The notes under the pieces: generated by a model
Database searches by the model: none
What the model saw: only the letters and a program-made list of their open reading frames with translations
What the model was told of the DNA's origin: nothing
NCBI GenBank assembly: GCA_026119855.1
Contig: JAOWBW010000363.1
Span: 1,116,001-1,180,000, forward strand
Reading direction: 5' to 3'
Source of the DNA: Campanula takesimana
Lineage: Eukaryota; Streptophyta; Magnoliopsida; Asterales; Campanulaceae
DNA: 64,000 nucleotides
Part shown: piece after piece, positions 44,921-56,807 of the stretch
How the letters are laid out: each line of letters begins with the position of its first letter
Numbering within the stretch: the first letter of the stretch is position 1
Translations under genes and position numbers: made by a program

Positions 44921-44932
44921 TTCTGATACCAA
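44921..44932 (-). other. Primer-binding site of the gag-only element
   Basis: The minus strand reads TTGGTATCAGAA just inside the LTR end at 44934, matching initiator tRNA-Met over TGGTATCAGA. Confidence 0.8.
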
Positions 44933-45238
44933 TTGATGCAGCAGAATACAACCTTTCAGGATAACCGTGATGGAAATCCTTGTAAAGAGATAGAAATAAT
45001 CTACCGAAGAGATTATTGACCTAACCCAATCCAGGAATTAGGGTTTCAACAAGCCTAACGGCTACAGGGAATAAACCCTAAAAATGCACTAACGGCAAAT
45101 ATAATTTTATTAATAAAAAAGCTAACTATTACAAAACCCTAACAAAAGTATTTATACTACTACGGAGTATTCTAGAAACCCTAAATAAAAACCCTATTTT
45201 AACTTATTACTAAACTGTCCTTAATATTAAAACAAAAC

Positions 45239-46663
45239 TGTTGGTCTCAAAGGGGCAACAAGGGTATGAAAAATGCTAGGGGGTGAATAGCGTTTTTAAA
45301 TTCTTTTCAAACCTTTTTGCAAATTAATGGCTTATGCACACAGTTCTCAAATAAGCTAAGTATAGCGTGCAGTGAGAGTGTGAAATGCACAGCGGAAATT
45401 TAAAGCAGGACTGCGCAGGTTATACTGCGCAGGGTTAAAACGCACGCGCTAAGTTTTGGCTAAATGAGTTGGTTAAAAAGTTTCTAAGGCAATAAGAAAT
45501 AACAAGCACAACAGCAATAGCAGCAATCTGGTAAGATCAAACAAAGCAGTAATTCAGAATTAACTAAGCAGGAAACAAATAGCGAGAATAAAGAACAATC
45601 TATTTGGAGAGGTTCGATCGATGAAAGATCTACGTCCTCTACCAAGATGGTTAGTCTTGGATTTTCTAATGAGATTTATATTGATGTGAGGAGCTTTTAC
45701 AAGATTACAAAGAATCAAAACTCAAATCAAAATCTAATCTATTAAATGCAAATCCTAGACTAAACTGGTGTTTCTCGAGAAGTAAGATCTAAATGATCGA
45801 AGCTTCAAGATGTGTGTGTGTCTGATAGAATTTCTGAGCTCTATAAATCTATGAGATGAAGAGCACAAAGAATTCTGGTGATATAAGGCTTAGGATCTGG
45901 GCAGGAGTTTGAAGGTATGAAGGTTTGAAGGTTAATCTTGAATCTGGGAATATAAGCAACAATCTTCTTAACTTCAAGGACACTTATGAAAGCACAAACT
46001 CTAGCAACTTGGAAATGAAGATGAGCAGGCTTTATAGCAGAGAGCTTAAAACTAGTCGTTGGTGCTCTGAGCAAGGACGATGAGCTGGCACTATATGATT
46101 GGTGCGCAGATGTCCTTTATAGCCGTTGGGGGTCTGATCAAGGTTCATGACCTGGCACAATACGGTTGGTGCGCAGGTGTCTCTGAGCCGTTGGAGACTG
46201 AGCATGAAGACCAAATTCAAAAGCTTCTTCTAGAAGGATGACAGCTGTCTTCATTTGACATATTTCACTTGAGCGCATCTCCACTGTTGGATATGCTGTG
46301 TGCTTGTTTTGTCGTTTCTGCACACCTCAGCACTTTAATAAGCGTGTATCTTCAAAGCGTTTTCCAAGTTAGATGATCTGAATGCATCGAAAACTGAGCA
46401 AGGTAGGATGCTGCGCAGGAGAGACCTGTGCAGTGGTGTCCTGCGCAGAGAAGTCCTGCGCAGTGACCACAGTCTTGCTTAGATCTTCATTCCTTTTCGC
46501 TCTAATCCTATTTTCTAAGCCTATACTATAAAATGGACTAAGCTAAAAATTGAAGTTATAAAACTTCTTACATAGGGTCCTAAAGTCCATAAAATATTAA
46601 TAGGTGATGGTATCAATCAATTCTAACATAAATAGGAGGGTTAAGAGATAAGCATACCCAACA
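45239..46663 (-). repeat. 3' LTR of the Sirevirus-like element (1425 bp)
   Basis: Plus-strand ends are TGTTGGTCTC and CATACCCAACA. Its minus-strand TATA equivalent reads TATAAAGCC (near 46031), against TATAAATAG in the 5' LTR. Confidence 0.93.
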
Positions 46664-46677
46664 ATCTCCCCCTAAAT
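46664..46677 (-). other. Polypurine tract of the Sirevirus-like element
   Basis: The minus strand CATTTAGGGGGAGAT precedes TGTTGGGTATGC. Almost the same run occurs before the LTR at 884. Confidence 0.88.
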
Positions 46678-47153
46678 GATTGATGCCATTACCTATTATA
46701 ACAAAGGCAATTCATTGTACTTGATAATAACATGTCCATAAAGATGAAAATGGTAAATCATGCCTCAAGTCAATGCACACACTAGCCAATGCTATAGATT
46801 TCTAGTCTATCCAAAAGATTAACTTACAATGTGGGAAAGATAGAAATATCATTCAGTACATACAAATAATATGAGTTTTAGTTTAAGTATGACTTTAAAC
46901 TGAATGTTTAAACTTCATGCGTAGAAATATGAGCAGTTAAGATTATGCGCATGAGGTGAAATAATGCAATCATTGTTCCACAAATAAATGGTTTGAATTG
47001 AACAAGGTTTTAGAAATAAAATGATGCGATTTTTCTCATTAAAACTTGAAATATAGGTAGTCGCAGATTACAAGTTTGAATAAGAAAACAAAAGAAATGC
47101 GCACAAAAAGAAATACCTTGCGCAAAAAAAAAAAAAAAAAAATTACATAGAAC
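46678..47153 (-). other. 3' untranslated interior of the Sirevirus-like element
   Basis: Between the extra ORF's stop and the polypurine tract. It contains an A-rich run (47126-47144) and TGCGCA motifs. The first ~130 bases resemble 760-870 of the left copia element. No gene. Confidence 0.7.
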
Positions 47154-48242
47154 CTATTCTATGTTGATCCGGTGCAAGGCTTCGCGCAGCTCGTTCTGCA
47201 GACTGTTGAACTTATTCATAAGTTCAATCTTCAGTTCTTGAAACCTTTCTCTGAACGCCACAACCTCACCAACATAGGTAGCCATTCCTCTGCGCATATC
47301 TCTGTTGTCCTCTCGTATCTCTTGGAAGTTGGCTCTGTACTGCACTTGATGTCCAGTCATCTGGTTGAAGTATTATTGCTCCGCAGCTTCAATAGTGTTG
47401 ATGACGGTGTCCTGGGTTGCTTCGAGTCTTTGGTCAGTGTGGAGGCGCTGAGTGTTCATGATGGATTGAATATCGAATGTAGCTTGATCCATCCTAGCGT
47501 TGAACCCATCAGCGAAATCAGTCATCGCTTGAGTTATGCACTCCCTAACACTTTCCATATTAAGCGCACTAGCTTACGCAGGGCCACCTTGCTCAAATCT
47601 CTCCAGCATCTGTGCTTCAAGGCCAGCAAACCCTTCATGTAAACCATCGTCCAAGCTCTTGCGCAGACGCTTCAGCAAGCCTATAAACCCATCATTGATA
47701 GCGGTATAGATGCATACGTTTTCGAGCATCCCAGCAGTTGACTTCAGCGAGTCTAGGAGCATTTGATCTAAAGCATCAGGGACGCACTGCGCAGAGGGAC
47801 CGGCGGAAGGATAAGCAAAAGTACTTGACTTTGATAAACTCTCCCCCTTAATGGCAGCAATTTCTATGCGCTGCGCATCAAGCTGCTCCTGAATGGCTAT
47901 CTGCGCAGTAATAAGTTGAGCCATTTGGGACTGCACAGCCACTTGATTGACTTGAATAGTGTTTAGAGCTTGGAGAATTTGGCATAAGTCGGCAGAGGAA
48001 GAGAGGGAGGAGGTAGATACTGTTTGAAAAACGGAAGGGGTAGCCTGTGCGGAGGTGTGAGGAGGAGAGACTTTTGGAGGAGAGTGAGTAAGAGAAGGTT
48101 GTTTGGGAGAGAGATGAATAGGATCAATAGCAGGAGACTTACGCGTGGGTGAATGCGTGCTGCTGCTATCAGTATCAGTTGTGCGCACATCACCTTCCTT
48201 GTCACCCTCAGGAGGATTAATATCAGCAGGAATAGCCTGTGA

Positions 48243-50382
48243 TGTCACGACCCGAAAACCCGTCTCTATTTTCTAATAATAAATATTTAATTACTTATTT
48301 ATTTCTTATTTAATTGTTAAATTATTATTTAATTAATAATTTATGTGTGCATTTTATGTGTTATAATAATTTATGCCTAGCATTTAATTGGTTAATTGTG
48401 CTAGTGTAGAGAGTTGGGTCTTAGTTGTTAGTGGGGAGTATTTGAGTATTGTGTTAGTTGTGTAGGGAGGGGGTCTATGTGTAACTTTTTAAATCAACTA
48501 CTCCCTCATTTCCCTCACCATCTTCCACACTCACACACTGCAACTCCCTCTCTTCCATAGCTCAAGAAAGGTAAGATGTCTCTCTCCCTTCTCTCTTCAT
48601 TCTACCTATATTCCTCCCATTATTTCTCATTGCTCATTTTATGAAAAGTGTTTAGATCGTCGATAGGATCGTAGGAAGCTAAGAAATTTCGAGTTCCGTC
48701 ACCTTTGAGAAAATCCGGGTAAGTTGCTTTTCCCCCATTTTATGCTAGAAATGCTACTCCATGTTTATTTGATGATATGAATGCTATTTATTGCATCTTG
48801 GGTGGATTTGGGAGTGATTTACATTTTGTTCATTTTTGTGAAAAAAATTGGTATTTGAATCATCCTTGATTGAGGTTTTCTAGATGATGTTCTAGGAGTT
48901 CTTTTGGCTTCCAAATGGTGTGGGTACTTTAGTTTATATATTGGTAGTGTTAGTCTTGAGTTTGGCTTGCAATGGTGAAGATTTGGGTAAGAAAATGGAA
49001 GAACCCAGTTGGTTCTTGCGATTTTCCGGCAAGCAGGGGCGTGGGCGACCTCCCATGGGTGGGTCGGGCGACCGCCCATCGAATCAGTTGATCCGGAGAA
49101 TGTGAGTAAAAGTGAGTGGGCGACCGCCCACTTTTGGGTTGGGCGACCGCCCATGAAGTCAGTTGGGTTGGGCTTTGGGTTTGGGTAACGGGCGACCGCC
49201 CGGACTGGCTATGGGCGACCGCCCATACCAGCTGTTCCGAGTATCTTTGTTTTTGAATTGTTTTAAGGTTCAAGCCAGATCTAGGCTCGAAGTATCACCC
49301 TAGTTGACTTAAGTTAATGTTGTGGAACACTTTAGTGTTCGAGAATGATCCCTTTGTGATAGATTGTGTTATGGAATTCGATTAAAAATGGTTTGGGTTT
49401 GTTGGAACATCTTTTTGATGTATTGTTGGATTGATGCACCGTTTTGGTGATTTATTTGGAATGGTTCCCTACTTTGGAATCATTAGTTGTTTATCGTGCT
49501 AGTATTTTATTACTTAGCCTTTACTTGAAAGTCCAGCTGGTTAATTGTGTATCGAGTCAGGCAATGGATAATACTATAATGGCACAAGCCAAGTCCAGTA
49601 TAGCATCGCCCATTGGTCCTTCTTTCCCTCCTCCAGATTGCCCTTGGATATGAGATGAGCTAGCCCCTTTGTGAGCATTTTAGCTATTGGTTTTTGGGCT
49701 TTGACTGTGTGTCACTGTCCTCTTATTATTATTGGTTCCGGTACCGGGGGTTTTCTCTTCAGCTTTCATGCTACTATGAAGATGTTGATTGCTGATTATT
49801 GAAGCTGCGCAGCGACCTTTATTTGGTTCTTTCAGTTGGGAAACCTTGGCTAATATCCTTTGTTAATTGTTTATTTCCGCTGCTATCTATTAATTGATAA
49901 ATGCTATGTGCTAAGTGATATTTATTATTGTTTATTGCTTATTGCATCATAGCATGTCATGTAGTTGCATTAGTGACTTATTGAGATTTATCTCACCCCC
50001 TTTCTTTTATCTTTGTTTTTCCTTAACCCCCCCCCCCCAGGAGGAAAGGATTAGACTCGCTGATCACGAGGACGACATCGCGAGGGTTGAGCATTTTTGG
50101 GCAAGTTGTTATTGGTGGGTTTACATTACATAAATGTGTAACCTTTTTGGGAATAGTTGTACCAAACTTGACGTCATTAGAATTTATATATTTTATTATT
50201 TTTGAGTGTAAGCTTATGGAGCTTACACTAGTTTATATTTTGTTGTTCAAGTTGGATTTCAAAACTTTGTGTTATCATCTTTTGGTATAAAAGAAAAATT
50301 TTATCTTCATTATTTTAGAGTTTATTGTTTAAGTCGACGTCCAGCTCGCGTACTCCGGGCCCGCGGGGTCGGAGCCGCGACA
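48243..50382 (+). mobile_element. Gypsy solo LTR (gypsy1 family, 2140 bp), TSD TGTGA/TGTGG
   Basis: Starts TGTCACGACCCGAAAACCC and ends GGAGCCGCGACA. Flanks are TGTGA (48238-48242) and TGTGG (50383-50387). It has the same termini, C-homopolymer and GCTGATCACGAGGA wording as the gypsy1 LTRs in opposite orientation, but is clearly diverged. No interior is present, so it formed by LTR-LTR recombination. Confidence 0.9.
49041..49229. repeat. Six GGGCGACCGCCC inverted-repeat boxes in the solo LTR
   Basis: GGGCGACC(G/T)CCC occurs six times in 190 bp, often extended to ATGGGCGACCGCCCAT (6-bp stem, GACC loop). The gypsy1 LTRs have a GC-rich counterpart (GGGCGGGCGC repeats) at the same place. Confidence 0.88.
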
Positions 50383-51123
50383 TGTGGCGCAGCATCATCG
50401 GCCTATGCAAATTTGTTAACTTCATCCTCATCCTCATCTTCTAAGTCCAGTCCATCATGAAGGATAGAGGTGCCAGGTTGAGTATTTCCAACCAAAATAT
50501 TCAGACGGCGGAAGGCACTTGTTGTTGGCTCAGGAGAGGAGGGTGGATCTGCATCTTTTGGCTTGCCCTTTGTAGTACTGCGCACAGCCTGTTTCTTGCG
50601 CGGAGTTCGAAGAGGAACATCCGCATCAGGTGCAGTAGTAGGGGCCTTTGCAGGTGCAGTGTCAGGGAACGCATCATCCATCCAATCAGCACTATCTGCA
50701 TGTCCCTGAGCAGTAGGTTCCTCAGCAACCTTGGGATCTTGCTCCCCATGCGCGGTATCATCCGCAGCATCAGCATCAGCAGCAGTCTCATCCATGCGAG
50801 ACTCGCTGTCTTCTTCAACGACAGGAGCAGCGACACCAGGTGGGAGTCTGGTAAAGGCTGATTTTTTCTTTAACTTGACCGAAGAGGAAGCAGGCGCAGG
50901 TGGAGCCTTGCGCTTCTTGGAAGGCTTGGGAGCAGGAGGTGGCAAATCAGACATGATTTTAATGCCAGCAGTAGATCGGACACTTGGAATTTCCTTCACT
51001 TTTTCTGGCGCAGGATCAGCAATGCCTTTACCCTTACGCTTTGCCTACGCAGCTGCCGTTTCAGGCTCAGCAGGCGCAGTGGCCTTTGAAGGCTGCGCAG
51101 TAGCTTTCGTTGCCTTGGCGGCT

Positions 51124-51153
51124 ACATCATCATCATCATCATCATCATCATCA
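51124..51153. repeat. (ATC)n trinucleotide run coding poly-Asp
   Basis: About nine TCA/ATC units inside the 3' ORF give a run of aspartates on the minus strand. Confidence 0.9.
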
Positions 51154-52884
51154 CTATCAACCCATGCCTCCTTGTTTGGGCTAGTGTCCTTGTTCCAGAT
51201 CTTGCGATATTCACTGCGACCAATTTCATTTCGCAGTGAGTATAGATGAGAAATGGAGTACGTCTTGGTGCAGGGGACCTTGAGATCAGGCCGTTTTTGC
51301 ACAAAGGTGCGCAGCTCAGAAATGTTCATAAGGTACTTTGAGAGTAGCCTACAGTGAGTTCTGTACTTGGCTACTTTCTTGTCCAAGCGCTTGTCATAGC
51401 TTTCTGACGCATCCCAGAGCTCATCAAACAGAACAGAAGACCAGTCCAGAGCATCGCCATTATAAACTGCTGCGCAATAAGACCATTGCTTGGAAATGAA
51501 CTTGCCCTTATTTCCATTTTTGCAGTTGACCGAATCACCAATAATGGTGCACAAGTGATACATCACCTCACCAATTTCTTTTCGGTCATGCACACTCCAT
51601 TTCTTCGCAAGAGTGGGTTCCCCAACCAGTTTATGTGCAAGTTTGTTCTGTTTAGCTTCAGAGTAGACTTCCGGCGCATCATCGACATTGAATCCGCAAA
51701 GTTTCTTAAGTGACGCAGGAACGATGCGCACTGTGTAGTTTTGAACAATTGAACGGATCACATCAACCTTTTCGCGAGTGTGCTTGTGCGTCATAGTGAC
51801 ACGCTCTGCGCTCTCAAAGAATTCATCCACCAAGGAAGGGACATAGAAGTCTTGAGCGAGAGTGAAAAGAGGTAAAAGGCCAGAAGTGTCCAGGAGGTGA
51901 ACCAGCCTGCGTCCAACTGCGTCTTCTTGCAGGGCAGCAAGATCTAATTCCCATCCTTGTAGAAAATAGAAAGAATTCTGCGCCAAACAAGAAATAGTTT
52001 AGAAATATAATTGCGCATGGAGCATTGCGCGTGCGTAGAAAGCGTATGCGCAGCAACTCCATACTAGATAGGAATAGTAAAAGTGATGCGCAAAAACGGG
52101 TAAGTATGCTCACAAGCGAGAATGCATGTGCAAAAACACAAACACTTAGAAAAATATAAGCGATCCAAAGTATAATAGAAAAGTCAAGAACTTGAAGAAC
52201 ACGGAAGGACTGTTCATGAGCACGAACACCACCATGAACACCAAGAATTAAAGTTTGACCAAAATAGACAAAAAGCATGTTGAAATGACCGCATTTTAAG
52301 GACGAAAAATAATCTTAACAACAAATTTTCAAAAAAACACGAAATCAAACCCAAAAACTGAGAAAAACTGTTCGTCTGCACAAGTGGTTTTCGGACAAAT
52401 TTTTTTGCAGAAATCATGTGAAAATAGTATTGATCATGAAATAAAGTAGATAAAAGAGTAGATCAGAGAGAGACGAACCCAAAACTCCAAACGATTTTGA
52501 AAATGATTAACAGAACAGAGAGAAATCAAGAAGGGGAGCTTTTTAGAGCTTGAACCTCAACAATGGCGGAAATACAGAAAAAATATCAAAGTTTAGAGAT
52601 ATACCATATCGTCGACGGTCTTAATTTCTTGAGGAGGAACCTCTTCAACCGGTTTATGGACCTCAACAACAACCTTAGCTTTTGATTTACGGGGAGCCAT
52701 TTAAATAGCTAGGGTTTTCGAAAAAAAGGATGAAAGAGAAGAGTTTTGAAGGAGAAGAGAAGAAAGTCAAGAAGAGAGAAAGGGGAAATCTTTGGAAGTT
52801 GATGAGGAGTTGCAGAAAGAGAGAAAATGGAAAATTTGTGAAAAGAAAAGTGAGTAGGAAAGAGAGAAAGAGAAGGGTCAACTA

Positions 52885-52892
52885 GTTTTATA
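52885..52892 (-). promoter_or_regulatory. Putative internal TATA box and pyrimidine-rich leader of the 3' ORF
   Basis: The minus strand has GTATAAAAC 185 bp before ATG 52700. It is followed by a strongly C/T-rich leader (TTTCTCTCTTTC-type, 52701-52860) and AAACCCTAGC just before the start codon. This layout is like an ordinary plant gene promoter and 5' UTR, not like an interior of a retrotransposon. No expression evidence. Confidence 0.45.
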
Positions 52893-53503
52893 CTGAAAGC
52901 AGAAAAGGCGCATGACGTCAGCGAGGCGGTTTGGTGAAAGACGGCGAATTTGGTGGAAAATCGCAGAGGCGCACGATAGCGAGGCGACGTGGCCGAATAG
53001 GGAACGCGCGTGCGCAGACCTGATGCGCGCGTGTGTCAGCAGGTCTACGCAGGTCACAGTCATATCAACTCCCTCATAAATGTTGCTCAGGAATCCTAAC
53101 AGGCGCTATCATCAATGACAGGTTGCATTAATGATAATGGGACATGCGCAGGGGCAAAAGCGTAATTTCCCAAGAAAATTTAAAAAAATAAGGCGAGGGA
53201 AAATTTTAATTACACAAGAACCCTTGTGAATTAGCGTTGACTTTTCAGTCAGGGACCTATGTGCAAAATCTAATGAATAGAACACTTACCTGCGGTCCAC
53301 GAAGTGTGCGCATGTTAAAATCATGCGCAGAGCTTAGATATCGCAATAGATTCTTAAAATCTTAACATTAGTTTCATGAGCAAATGAATTACTATGCAGT
53401 ACAATGTTGCGTAGGGGTTGCGCAGAAGCATGAATCTTGACCTATGATGAACACTTATCAAGCAAACATAAGATTATTAGTATTGACAAATCATATTTAC
53501 AAG
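52893..53503 (-). other. Spacer between pol and the 3' ORF
   Basis: About 600 bp with many GCGC/TGCGCA motifs and no ORF of note. If the 3' ORF has its own promoter, upstream control sequences would be here. Confidence 0.5.
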
Positions 53504-56500
53504 TTAGCTAAGTTCAAGCATACCCATTTCTCCTCTCAAGAAGACAAATCTCTTTACGTCAAGAGCCTTTGTGAGGATATCAGCAATTTGATTATCTGTG
53601 CCCACGTGCTCTAAGTGGATATTTCCTTTTTCCACGTGGTCCTTGAGAAAATGATATTTGATGTCGATGTGCTTTGTCTTTGAATGCATGACAAGATTGT
53701 TGGATACTGCTATGGTGGACATATTATCGCAGAAAATTGGGCAATTTCCTTCATGAATTCCATAGTCCACTAATTGTTGCTTCATCCATAGGATTTGGCA
53801 GCAGCAGCTTCCAGCAGCAATGTATTCAGCTTCTGTAGTGGAGATGGACACAGCAGCTTGCTTCTTGCTTGCCCACGCAACAAGTCGATTTCCAAAGAAA
53901 TGACAAGTTCCACTTGTACTCTTCCTGTCAATTGTGCATGCTGCGTAGTCTACATCTGAATAACCTAGCAAATTGAAATTCGAATCTTTGGTGTACCAAA
54001 GTCTAAGGTTAACAGTTCCAGAAAGATAACGAATACTGCGTTAAACAGCAGTTAAGTGCGCTTCTCTAGGGTCCGCTTGATAGCGCGCACAGACACAAAC
54101 ACTAAACATAATATCTGGCCTACTTGCAGTAAGATAAAGGAGAGAGCCAATCATACCTCGATATAAATTTTGATCAACTTTCTTACCTTTTAAGTCTTTG
54201 TCAAGCTTATTGCCCGTGGCCATTGGAGTGTGGTATGCTTTAGCATTCTAAAGTCCAAATTTTTTGATTAAGTCCCTTGTGTACTTGGCTTGATTTATGA
54301 AGATGCCATCATTTAATTGTTTGATTTGAAGCCCGAGGAAGAAGGTAAGTTCTCCCATCATGCTCATCTCATACTTGCTTTTCATGAGCTTTTTAAAGCG
54401 CTTACAAAGTAACTCATTAGTAGAACCAAAATATAATACCATCGACATAAATTTGAACAAGTAAAGAATGATCATTATACTTAGCAATAAAAAGAGTTGT
54501 ATCGATTTTACCGCGCTTGAAGCCTTTCTCTAGCAGGAATTTTGATAGAGTATCGTACCATGCTCTTGGAGCTTGCTTAAGTCCATACAAAGCTTTCTGA
54601 AGTTTGAAGACATGATTTGGAAATTTGCTATCTTCAAAACCAGGTGGTTGTGCTACGTAGACCGTCTCTTGGAGTTCACCGTTGAGAAAAGCGCTTTTCA
54701 CATCCATTTGATAAAGCTTGAATTTCTTGTGAGATGCATAAGCTAAGAAGATTATGATAGCTTCGAGTCTTTCTACGGGCGCAAAAGTTTCGTCGTAGTC
54801 GATTCCTTCCTCTTGCCTATAGCCTTGCACAACCAGCCTTGCTTTGTTTCTGGTGATGCTTCCATTCTCATCCATCTTGTTTCCGAATACCCATTTTGTA
54901 CCAATAACCCCTTGATCATGAGGTCTGGGTACTAAAGTCCAAACCTTGCAGCGCTCAAATTGGTTAAGCTCTTCTTGCATAGCAGTAACCCAGCTTAAAT
55001 CTTGGAGCGCTTCATCAATCTTCTTTGGTTCGATTTGAGAGATAAAAGAGTGATACTCATCATCAAAATTTGATGCTCTCCTAGTTCGAACCCCTACATG
55101 ATATTTGTAGTTGGATGATCTCTTACTTCATGAACCTCAGGAGGTAAGTTAGGTTGAGTAGTAGGAATACGAAGATCTTCAATGGGTACTTCATTTGCTC
55201 CAGCATCAAGGTCATTAAAGGTGATTTGCTGAAGTGGAGAAACATCATGCGCAGGAGGAGGTGTTTGCGCATCAAGAGTTGTGACTTCTGGCGCAGCATC
55301 TGGTGTATGTGCATGAGATGGACTTGCTTGATTCTGATCTTGATTATCATGATTAGCATTCTGCGTAGGTACAGTTTTAGACTGCGTACCTATTTCATCA
55401 TTCTAAGCAGAATCATCAGAATCATTTGGAGCCAAATGTGGCTCAAGGAGAGAATGCTCATCAAAAGTAACATGTACAGATTCTACAATTACTAGAGTAG
55501 TTCTATTAAAAATATGAAAAGCTTTAGAGTGTTTGGCATACCCAACGAAAATACCTTCATCTGCTTTGGCGTCGAATTTACCTCTATGATCTTTGCTATT
55601 GTAGAGGATATAGCATTTGCAACCAAAAATCTTGAAGAAAGCAATGTTGGGCGCTCTTCCTCTCCATAGCTCATATGGAGTTTTGTTGTAGGCTTTGTTG
55701 ATGGGGGATCTATTCTGAGTAAAGCAAGTAGTGTTGACAGCTTCTCCCCAGAAATACTTTGGAAGCTTAGCTTCTGCGATCATTGTCTTCCCAGCCTCAA
55801 TCAACGTGTGATTTTTCCTTTCCACAATGCCATTTTGTTGAGGAAGTCCAGCAGCAGAGAAATTGTGATCTATGCCATGATCATCACAATATTGAGCAAC
55901 ACCGTTATTCTTGAATTCAGTTCCATTATCTGATCTAATGCTCACGATGTCGTCTTCCTTTTGAGTTTGGAGCTTTCGAAAGAGAGCAGTCAAGATATCA
56001 TAGCAGTCATCTTTGGATATCATCATTTCGACCCATGTGTATCTTGAGTAATCATCCACCACAACTAAGGTATATTTTTTTCCTCCAATGCTCGCGGTGG
56101 TGACAGGTCCAAACAAATCCATGTGAAGCAGTTGTAAACATTTGGAGGTTGAGGAAGCAATCTTGCTGGAGAAGACTGCTTAGGTTGTTTACCGAGCTGG
56201 CATGCTGCGCATTTTCTATCATGATGGTCAGCTACTTTGGGAAGCCCTTTGACAAGATTTTCCCTTCCTAGCTTAGCCAAATATTTGAAGTTCAAATGAC
56301 TTATGCGCTTATGCCATAGCCAGCTGCTTTCACTTACATTCTTTGCTACAAAACAGAGATTAGTGATAGAATCTATAGCAGTAAGATCAATAACGTAAAC
56401 ATTAGTCTTACGAGTCCCTGTGAGCAAAGTTAGTCCGGATATGACATCTTTAATGTAGCAATGCGTTGCAATGAAGTGGCATTCCAAACCTTTATCACAG

Positions 56501-56771
56501 AATTGTGATATGGAGAGTAGGTTGTGCTTGAGTCCTTTAACGAGCGCAACTTTCTCAATGCACACTTTATCTTTCTGATTCTTCCATATCCAACTATGTG
56601 CCCTTTGTTGTTGTCTCCAAAAGTTACAGAGGGACCTCTTCCTTCATGCACATCTTCAAGAGCGGTGACATCTCTAGTCATGTGTCTAGAACATCCACTG
56701 TCGAGGTACCATATATGCGCTTTAGCTTGTGAAGAGTGCGCAGTGAAGCAGGAGACCTGAAAAATAGACAT
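53504..56771 (-). pseudogene. pol: Sirevirus-like pol: protease, integrase, RT, RNase H, multiply broken
   Basis: Protease motif WYLDSGCSRHMT near 56705. GAG-pre-integrase/zinc finger HKRISHLNFK and CAACQLGK (56200-56310). Integrase with D in MDLFGPV, D in IRSDNGTEF and E in IVERKNHT. RT from 54980 (TKWVFGNKMDENG, QMDVKSAFLNGEL, LYGLKQAPRAWY). The RT active site reads YVDG instead of YVDD (near 54440), a loss of a catalytic Asp. RNase H (LGYSDVDYAAC, STTEAEYIAAG, FCDNMSTIAVSNN, HVGTDNQIADILTKAL) ends at 53504. Frame changes lie near 56570, 56120 and 54425, and stops near 55403, 55103, 54248 and 54041. The element cannot encode its own polymerase. Confidence 0.93.
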
Positions 56772-56807
56772 TAAAACGTAGGTCCCCTTTATTCTTGGGT
56801 CCTAGAG

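Larger units (their letters stand above)
47154..52700 (-). pseudogene. Spliced-looking 3' ORF (post-pol, env-like position) of the Sirevirus-like element
   Basis: Exon 1 is 52605-52700 (ATG 52700, MAPRKSKAKVVVEV...TVDDM). The donor is GTATATC, the intron is 627 bp (51978-52604), and the acceptor TTTCTTGTTTGGCGCAG is followed by exon 2 from 51977 in phase 0. Exon 2 opens with FYFLQGWELDLAALQED, then a ~230-residue globular part (YVPSLVDEFFE; SVLFDELWDASE) that resembles the 'putative plant transposon protein' type domain. Poly-Asp, a K/P/A-rich linker, a Ser/Pro-rich stretch and a C-terminal coiled coil follow, about 925 codons in all. The gypsy solo LTR at 48243-50382 interrupts it without changing frame. 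Four in-frame stops (51045, 50403, 47574, 47373) but no frameshift are seen, unlike pol. It has its own TATA box. The role is unknown; env-like by position only. Confidence 0.7.

Noticed and set aside
47172..47642. 156-codon plus-strand ORF
   Set aside because: Antisense to the coiled-coil end of the 3' ORF; no independent support.
50731..51249. 172-codon plus-strand ORF
   Set aside because: Antisense shadow of the K/P/A-rich and poly-Asp parts of the 3' ORF.
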